Below, piece after piece: positions 56,972 to 64,000 of a stretch of DNA of 64,000 bases. The notes under the pieces are model-generated. The model saw nothing but the letters and a program-made list of their open reading frames with translations. It ran no database searches and was not told the DNA's origin. Position 1 is the stretch's first letter. Each line of letters starts with the position of its first letter. The position numbers were made by a program, and so were the translations under genes. Source of the stretch: Blepharisma japonicum (taxonomy: Eukaryota; Ciliophora; Heterotrichea; Heterotrichida; Blepharismidae); assembly GCA_949751835.1 (NCBI GenBank), contig CATKHK010000003.1:843287-907286 (forward strand), written 5' to 3'.

Positions 56972-59353
56972 ATGGTAAGAGATTCTTGTTTTTCTCAAGG
57001 CATTGATTTTTTTAATGATAAAAGTAAAAATCTCAATCTAAAACCAAGCACATTCATGATGAGTACACTTAAATTCCCATTCTGGCGAGATTCCATCATG
57101 ATTAATATGCTAAAGAAAAAAGAATTAGATAGAATGCTTGCCAATAAAATTGCAGGTGATATTTATCAGTTCAAAAATCTAGAAACCATCACACATAGCT
57201 ATTTCAACAAAATAAATATAGCAGTAAAAATAAAGCAATTCACCGAGCATTTCAAAAAATTACTTTCAGAAGAGCAAATTGATATTTTATACTCCATAGT
57301 TCTCTTATCGAGGAAAAGTAGCAATCTTCAAATAGCTTCAAGCAACGCAATAACTATTTTGAATTATATGGATTTTTCATTTAGTAATAAAGATCTACGA
57401 GGTATTAAAGCTATCGAAGCTGACTTATCAGGGTGCAATTTCATAAATGTTGATTTGAGAAATAGTAATTTGAGAGAAGCTAATTTAGTCAATTCTTATT
57501 TTTATAATGTGAATTTAGAGAACTGTGATCTTAGTAAAGCTCTTTTTGGTAAATCAAAGCAAATTATAAGAAAAAATGAGGAATTTACTATTAAATTTTC
57601 TCCTTCAGGCAAATATTTTGTTTGCTTACCAAGCGCTATAATTTGAAATACTGAATCATTAAGAAAAGTAGCAAAGGTTCCTGTGTGAGCCTCATCCTCA
57701 GGATTATCTTTTTCTCCTTGTGAAAAATACATTGCATTTTGATGCTTTCCAGCTGAAATTATTATTTGGGATATTGGAAATAATATTCAATATAAAAGAT
57801 TAATAAATTTTGACGAAGATAGCCCAGGATTTTTACTATTTTTACCATCAGGAACGTCGCTCTTAGCAGCCTCAAAAAAAACTATTCAATTATGGAGTTT
57901 ATTATCTGAAGAAATAAGTAAATCAGAGACATTTAATAGCAAAGAGCTAATAACCTCTGCATCCATTTGCCAGGCAGGCTCATTGCTTATGGTCTGCTGA
58001 GAATCATCAGTTGAGATATATGAAATTGAGACGTTCAAGCTAGTTAGAAAAATTACAACAGGCAGAAAAGTAATATGCAACTTTTTGTCAAGAACAAAAT
58101 TATTATTTTGCGACGATAGTGAGCATTTATATACCTGAGATCTTCAAACACAAGACAAAGCAATAATAAAATCCCGCCTAGGGTCTGCCACATCAATTTC
58201 AAGTAATTTATCAAAAGGAATTATAGCAACCTCTTGCTATAATAGAAAAATTAAAATAAGGGACATAGAATCCCAAAAATCAATATGAAAATATAGATGC
58301 CCAGATTACTCACAAAATATTAATTGCTTGCTATCTCCAGACGGCAAAATTTTAGCAGTTTGCTTCAATAAAATTATTAAATTTTTTTTCGTAGAAGAAG
58401 TTATCAAAGCTAAAGCATTTATAGGGCATTCAGCATCAGTAATAGACCACATCTCTATTTATGGCAACGATAAATTTATAATTTCAAGAGATAGGGATGC
58501 CCAAGCTATCGTGTGGGACATCACAAAAAATAAAATTATTGAAAAATATGACTCCAAAATAAAGTGAAATGTTTGAATGTATAAATCTTTAATATCTATA
58601 GTACCACATACAGAGCAGTTGCTGAATAAACATCTTTTCAAGAAATATAATGGATTAGTGTCACATTTCACAATGTCTTCTTGTCAAAGATTTACTGCAT
58701 ACACCTTCAAATCGTGGAAAATATTTATATATGACGAAATTACTAACGAAATTGTTTCCACAATCCACTGTGACAACGATCCTTCCTCTTTTTTAATTAC
58801 TAAAAATGGAGAATATCTAATTTGCAGACACTGTCATCAAAACAATTTAAGTATATGAAATATAAAATCGTGCCAAAAAATTCGAACAATAGGAACAATC
58901 AGTGCAAATATTCAAATCGCATGCTCAGATAAGCATCTAGCAATTAGCTCAACAATTATAATACTATTTGACTTAGCAACTGGAAAAGAAATTGAGCCAC
59001 TAAAAAGTATGGATGATGAAATTAGAATAGCAGCTTTCTCTAACTGTGGTAAATATATAGCAACAAGTGGAGCAACTGATTACCGAATATTTATATCAAA
59101 AATAAAAACTTGAGAAATCGCTTTAGAGCTGTGTGGGCACAAAGGAGGAATGATGGCGATATTTTTTTCTGAAACTGGAAAGCTATTAGCTTCTGCAAGT
59201 AATGATATGACTATTAAGCTATGAAATATTGACAAAAAATCTTCAAATTACGGGTATTTAATTTGGTCAACGGTTCATTATGAATTCGATATTCATAATT
59301 CAAATACTCAAAATATAATTCTGAGCAGTGGAAAAGAGGAAATATTAAAATAA
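56972..59353 (+). CDS. pentapeptide repeat plus WD40 propeller protein, 793 aa
   Basis: One frame across about a dozen TGA=Trp codons, TAA at 59351-59353. After a helical N-terminus, residues about 130-195 carry pentapeptide-like repeats of the A(D/N)LxxN form (SNKDLRGI, ADLSGCNF, VDLRNSNLREANL, VNLENCDLSKAL). Then WD40 blades run to the end, recognisable by their closing W-D or W-N motifs, several encoded by TGA (IIIWDIG, YTWDLQT, AIVWDITK, LSIWNIK, IKLWNID). The last blade has LCGHKGGMMAIFFSETGKLL. Two repeat scaffolds in one chain suggest a protein-interaction platform. No catalytic domain is seen. Confidence 0.8.
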
Positions 59354-60162
59354 TAAGAAGTTTACTTTAAATAAGGTTTTATAATAATTCTCTTTATCAT
59401 CCCAAACAAAAACATTTCTTTCCAAGCACTTCATATTCATAATAATTTTTTACGAGTCAGGAAATGTATAGTTAATATGAATATTAGATATTTATATTAA
59501 AAAATTCAAAATGCAATAAGCTTTACAAATGGCAATTTTTGAGAATGAATCATTATGAAAATCCATAATGTTTCTAGGGGTGACCCAGAATAAAACATAT
59601 ATAACCTTTTTGTAGAAATTTTTAAACAGGTCAAGTTGACGGTAAAATAGTCAAAAATAATTCTCTGAAATAAAATCTTTCATACGATAGCCATTTTTTA
59701 AATAGGTACCTGAAAAAAACTATATTAATTATTTTTCAAGATATCTCCTGCAAAAACAACAACAACAACAACTAAAAAAATATTTTCTAATAATTTATCA
59801 TTTTGCAGTGCGATAGTAAATTACTAGAAAGAATCTTCTTAAGTATAACGGAAAATCGACTCAAGAAAACACGATTTTAATGCAATGCAATGACCTTGCA
59901 ATATATGTTTCATGGTGGAAGTGAGTTTAATTCTGAAGCCTCAGTAGCAATTCATCATCTTGCTATTGATGATACGCTTCCATCTATTTAGTTTAGTACC
60001 CTGTGCATGTCTTAACAAAATATTGATAGGATAAACACTTTAACTTCAAAGTATGGAAAACAAATTTTCCTATAATAATATTAGATTTATCTTTCTAGAA
60101 TTAATAACTGAGATTAAATTATTTATTACAATCAAAGCAATGGCTTTAATAAATATTATAAA
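59354..60162. other. intergenic gap, 809 bp
   Basis: Contains a perfect (AAC)6 microsatellite at 59755-59772 and, at 59890-59991, a plus-strand 33-codon frame reading MFHGGSEFNSEASVAIHHL ending TAG, which looks like a single kelch motif and could be a relic of a gene related to the downstream kelch gene. The rest is AT-rich with nothing recognised. Confidence 0.45.
59755..59772. repeat. (AAC)6 microsatellite
   Basis: Six perfect AAC units, between the WD40 and kelch genes in non-coding sequence. Probably without function; a possible length polymorphism. Confidence 0.9.
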
Positions 60163-63100
60163 ATGAAGCTATCCGTTTTAACCTTTTTGTTTATCAGAAC
60201 GTTAGCTTCTGTATCAATTGAAAGAATTCCTTCCACTAATCCTCCTCCTGTTCCGAGAATCTACCCTTTGATGAATTCTTTTCCAAGCTTAAGCTTGATC
60301 ACTATGTTTGGAGGCTATTACCAACTCGGCAGCGAATATAATGATCTCTGGGTTTTTAATGTAACAACAAATCTGTGGAAACGACTCGCAGCAGGGGATG
60401 ATATTTATCCTGGTATTATTTATTAAGCTTCCCGGTATAATGGTGGTTCATTTGCTGATCAAACTGCAAACATCCTCTATATATTCGGTGGAATGACAGA
60501 ATCAGGACTCTTGAATGATCTGTGAAGTTTTAAGATGGAAAGCTGTATGTGAGATAGGATCGCTATGTCTGGTGATATTCCCTACCCAAGGTCCAGATTT
60601 GCTTATACTTCTTATATTAGTGACGGTGTCCTTATTTTTGCTGTTTTCGGAGGACTAACTTCTATAGATTCTGATAATGAGCTTTTCATGTAACCTTTAT
60701 TATAGGCTTAATACGTCAACTTGGGCCTGAATACACCTTCCAAAGCAGGGCGACGTTCCGCAAAAAGCATTGGGAGCTTCCTTATTTTATTATGAAGGAT
60801 TTTTGTTTTTGGCAGCTGGAGAAGCTACCTATGATGGGAACCCTTATGTACAAGCATTTTATAAATATGATCTTATCAGCTTGAAGTGGGTCAATATCAC
60901 CTCAGTTCAAACTTATACTTCAAGAATGCTCCAAGGAAGCATTTTGTTTAACAATGCTGCCTTCTTACTTACTGGCTGGTCAAGCAAATTGAACAATGTG
61001 AGCGAGGGCTGATATATGGTCGATTTAACCAGCACAGATTATAATTGAGTCAAAATACCAGTTTCTTCTAACTTATCTCAAGACTATGCAGCCATTTATA
61101 ATTATGGTCTCACTCTTTACAATTTCCAACTCTATTCGTTTGGGGGGATTTCTAATTCAAACCCTCTGAATTGTCTGCTCGTTTTTGATTTGACAAAATC
61201 GCCTGTAGCTTACAATTTTTTCCCGAATGATATCTCGCCAAGTCCAAGAATGTACCACTCCATGCAAAATGTTGGAAAATATTTACTTTTGTTCGGAGGC
61301 AAAGCTGATAACAGCGTGCTTTTAAACGATTTATGGGCCTATGATACCAGTCTTGAGAGCTGACAGATAATTCAGGCAACAGGGGCTATCCCTTCTGCGA
61401 GGTATGGGCACGGGTCGAGTTCATATGCTGATACTATGGCTGTATGAGGAGGACAAAGCACAGACGGCTATCTAAATGACGGCTTCATTTTTGATGCAAC
61501 AACTAGCTCTTGGAGCTCTTTGCCAGCTTCTGAAAACTCTCCATCTCCAAGAAAAGGAGCGTGCATCATTTTGCATCAGAACTCTTTAATAATATTTGGA
61601 GGATTGACTAACTCTGGCCTCTCAGACGAATTATGGATTTACGATTTGGCCACAAATACTTACACACTTATAGACTCTCAAAATTCAGGTGGCCCAGGGC
61701 CTCTTGCGTATTCTTCTTGCCAACTTTCAACGACATCTAATGACATCGTTTATATAATGTACGGAGAAGGAAATTCTGAATCACCGATGAATGAATTTTA
61801 TAGCATTAATATCACAGACAGCACATGAAGAAAATATTATGATGATCCAACTGATTTGTCTTGAAGCAGAAAAGGCACCTTTGCTTTTAAATTGGAGAAT
61901 AGAGTTATTGTTGCAGGAGGTGAGTCCACCAACTTTGTGCCAAGGTCAGAAATATTTTATTTCAATACATCATCATCTGATCACACACAGATCGGAAATT
62001 TGCCAAATTTCATCTTTGCAGCTGCTTATTCCTACTTCCAAAATTATATTTATATTCATGGAGGAGCTTCCACTTTAGGTCAAATTCTCAGATATGAGGT
62101 ACCTACAAATCGGTTTTTTAAGATAGATTTACTATCTGACTGTGAAAATATATCAACATGCTATTGAAAGTGCAGTCCAGGGTCAATGAGAACCTCTTCA
62201 TGTGAAATCTGTCCTCCAGGAACATATTCAGATGCCTATGATTCAGTAACTTGTCAAAAATGTGATGCCGGCAAATATAACCCAAACTATGGAGCAAGCG
62301 CAGATGGTATGTGCTACCCGTGCGAGGAAAATTCATATAGTAGTAAGCCAGGAGCTGCTTACTGCTTGGATTGTCCAGGAGGCGCTACATGTATACCTGG
62401 AAGCAGGAGTTATTCTGTGCAGGAAAATTCCTATGAGGATTATTCAGTTCAGCCATCTATATTTCAAGGAAACAATGTTGAGTATCAGAAATACACTCGC
62501 ATTACGCAATTGACTATTGGGCTTATTGGCCTTGCCCTAATTGTAGTTTTGCTTGTTCTAAACCAAAAGAAGAAATTTTTGATCTCCATTGATTTATACT
62601 CATCAAGCCATAACCACTTTGTCAATCAAGTAATGTATCTGAGGCAATCATCTGTAGGTGGCATTTTTTCTATTATTTTTATGGTACTGGCTGTCATGAT
62701 TATTTGCAATGGAATTGTAGGCTATATTTACAATAATGTTTCTGAGGTCAAAAGCTTAGTTCCTTTAGTTGTTCTTGAAAATGAAGTATCAAGGGTAAGC
62801 AATACTTAGTTTGTCTCAAATTTAACCATAGTCGCAATATTTATCAATTATGGAGGAATCTGTCTTGCCAATGAATCCTGCTCGTCAGATATATCTTATT
62901 CTATTTCAAATATCGACGGAATTTGAAGTAGGCTCAGCTGCAAATTTTATAATGGTGGCTGCTATACGGAACTCTCATGCAAGCGCTGCACGATAAATGG
63001 CCAAGCAACAATTTCTTATGAAATGAATAATTACGTAGGATATACTTCTGGCCTTTTTACTAATGTAACTTCTACATCATCTATTCCAAATCAAAGCAGT

Positions 63101-63649
63101 AGCTATTCAACATATATTTTGCCTGATAGCAATCACATCTTTTTGGGCTTAAATCCCTCAATAGCATATTACTCTATGATTCCTTCTGTATATCTTATTT
63201 AGTACTACAGAAAATTTCAAAATGACGAGACCTACACAGGCTATCATTCAACTCTTGGATCAAGCTCAGTAAAAGGCTCACAATTTCGCACTTATGAGTA
63301 AGACATATTTAGAACTGGATTGGCAAGCAACTCTTATTTAGATATTGTTCTTACTGTCAGTTCTAATGGCTTATATACTACAAGAGACAATATTCAGTCG
63401 TTTAATATCTTTATTAGCACACTTCTTGGCTCGGTTTTTGGAATAATGAGTAGTGTTGGTGCAATAATGAAAATCCTTGAAAGCCGCTGACTCATATATG
63501 AAAATAAGAAGAATAAAAAACAAAGACATTCAAATTTTGTCGAAAGTGGATCCTTAAGCTATCAAAGTTGTCAAAATCCATCATTAAAAATCGAGACTTG
63601 TAAAGATATAAAAGACAATGGAATCTTAGAAAACTGTGTTTTCATATAA
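60163..63649 (+). CDS. kelch repeat, cysteine-rich, multi-TM surface protein with five 15-16 nt introns, 1136 aa
   Basis: Removing introns at 60413-60427, 60690-60705, 62795-62809, 63188-63202 and 63298-63312 gives 1137 codons in one frame with TGA=Trp, ending TAA at 63647-63649. The N-terminus MKLSVLTFLFIRTLAS is a signal peptide. Kelch repeats (MFGGYYQLGSEYNDLWVF, LLFGGKADNS, IIFGGLTNSGLSDELWIYD) fill about residues 30-650. A cysteine-rich GCC2/GCC3-type region follows (CSPGS, CPPGTYSDA, CDAGKYNPNYG, CLDCPGGATC), then a TM segment (LTIGLIGLALIVVLLVL), another (GGIFSIIFMVLAVMIIC), a second Cys-rich part and a third hydrophobic segment near the end (LLGSVFGIMSSVGAIMKI). Likely a cell-surface protein of unknown role. 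Confidence 0.85.
60413..60427 (+). other. 15-nt intron 1
   Basis: GTATTATTTATTAAG, with GT and AG ends. Without its removal the frame meets TAA inside it. Splicing joins CCT-G to CT-TCC, giving PASRYNGGSF, which restores the kelch repeat. Confidence 0.9.
60690..60705 (+). other. 16-nt intron 2
   Basis: GTAACCTTTATTATAG. It contains an in-frame TAA, and its 16-nt length shifts the frame by one, which explains the change of frame between the two exons. Splicing gives LFMLNTSTWAW. Confidence 0.9.
62795..62809 (+). other. 15-nt intron 3
   Basis: GTAAGCAATACTTAG, with a TAG at its 3' end in frame. Removal joins EVSR to FVSNLTIV and keeps the frame. Confidence 0.9.
63188..63202 (+). other. 15-nt intron 4
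   Basis: GTATATCTTATTTAG. It ends in an in-frame TAG; splicing joins YSMIPS to YYRKFQ. Confidence 0.88.
63298..63312 (+). other. 15-nt intron 5
   Basis: GTAAGACATATTTAG. It begins within a TAA-containing context; splicing makes a GAA codon from the two exon ends and gives FRTYETGLAS. Confidence 0.88.
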
Positions 63650-63850
63650 TTATTAATTATGTATAATCTTCTCCATAAAGAGACTACTTCAATCATCTCG
63701 GTTGGTGTGGAAGGTGTCTAATCTTAAAAATTTAAAAAGGTTTCATTTTGCTAAAATTTCTATATAGTTTGATTCTGATACAATTGAGATGAACTAGATA
63801 TAGACTGATTAATAAACTGCCTAGATTTGATAATATAAAATTATAGATAA

Positions 63851-64000
63851 ATGGACAACAAGTGCTTTATGTCTGGGTGCAATCGAGATGCTGAATATTC
63901 ATGCAATTGCACTTCTCCGCAAGCTTATATGTGTAGTGAGCACTTAGTTTGGCATTATGAAGCAACTCAAGGAATCCATAACTTCAAGTCAGCATCCTTG
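63851..64000 (+). CDS. Cys/His-rich zinc-binding protein, N-terminal part (continues past window)
   Basis: The first 50 residues of a gene open to the window end. MDNKCFMSGCNRDAEYSC, CTSPQAYMCSEHL and HYE...GIHNF show regularly spaced Cys and His (C-x4-C, C-x-C, C-x2-H, H, H) as in B-box-like zinc fingers that open many ciliate proteins. What follows the finger is outside the window, so the function cannot be named. There are no TGA codons in this part. Confidence 0.6.
   Translation, partial: MDNKCFMSGCNRDAEYSCNCTSPQAYMCSEHLVWHYEATQGIHNFKSASL

Overview
The window looks like somatic (macronuclear) DNA of a heterotrich ciliate, most likely Blepharisma. Two features seen in the sequence support this. 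First, TGA is read through in almost every long gene and falls where the protein families have tryptophan (zinc-finger Trp, K+ channel pore Trp, tubulin GNNW, Rab WDT), while every gene that can be closed ends in TAA or TAG. Second, the only interrupted gene has five introns of 15-16 nt. UGA=Trp with 15-16 nt introns is the published combination for Blepharisma; Stentor shares the tiny introns but uses the standard code. The coding models below merge pieces split by TGA, so several are longer than a standard-code reading would give.

Layout. Positions 1-29.5 kb are a dense housekeeping region on both strands: RBR ubiquitin ligase (partial), DHHC palmitoyltransferase, ACSF2-like acyl-CoA ligase, divergent beta-like tubulin, ODAD3/CCDC151-like axonemal coiled coil, RPB6, ankyrin-SAM protein, K+ channel, mitochondrial ATP synthase beta, HMG-CoA lyase, PDI, a 4-TM protein, GDT1 transporter, J-protein, a GBP GTPase fused to a PX domain, LITAF-like protein, hybrid histidine kinase, FCP1-like phosphatase and CK2 beta. 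Spacing is tight (7-25 bp between some neighbours).

28.9-40.7 kb is a lineage-specific expansion. It holds two tandem copies of a ~1130-residue receptor-like membrane protein (one intact, one broken by two 1-nt deletions) among four Rab-like GTPases without prenylation cysteines, plus a decayed Rab relic and a truncated gene fragment. A third, intact receptor copy lies at 51.8-55.2 kb on the other strand. 40.7-50 kb returns to single-copy genes: small membrane protein, RanBP2-type zinc finger, proton-translocating transhydrogenase, large USP deubiquitinase and a coiled-coil protein. 50.0-51.8 kb is an AT-rich gap. 55.3-64 kb carries a RING/B-box protein, a pentapeptide-WD40 protein, a kelch/cysteine-rich membrane protein with all five introns, and the start of a Cys/His-rich protein cut by the window end.

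Working together: the ATP synthase beta, transhydrogenase, HMG-CoA lyase, acyl-CoA ligase and J-protein point to mitochondrial energy and lipid metabolism; the ODAD3-like protein and perhaps the tubulin to cilia or cortex; the histidine kinase, K+ channel and receptors to sensing. No operons, mobile elements, CRISPR arrays, tRNA or rRNA genes were recognised.
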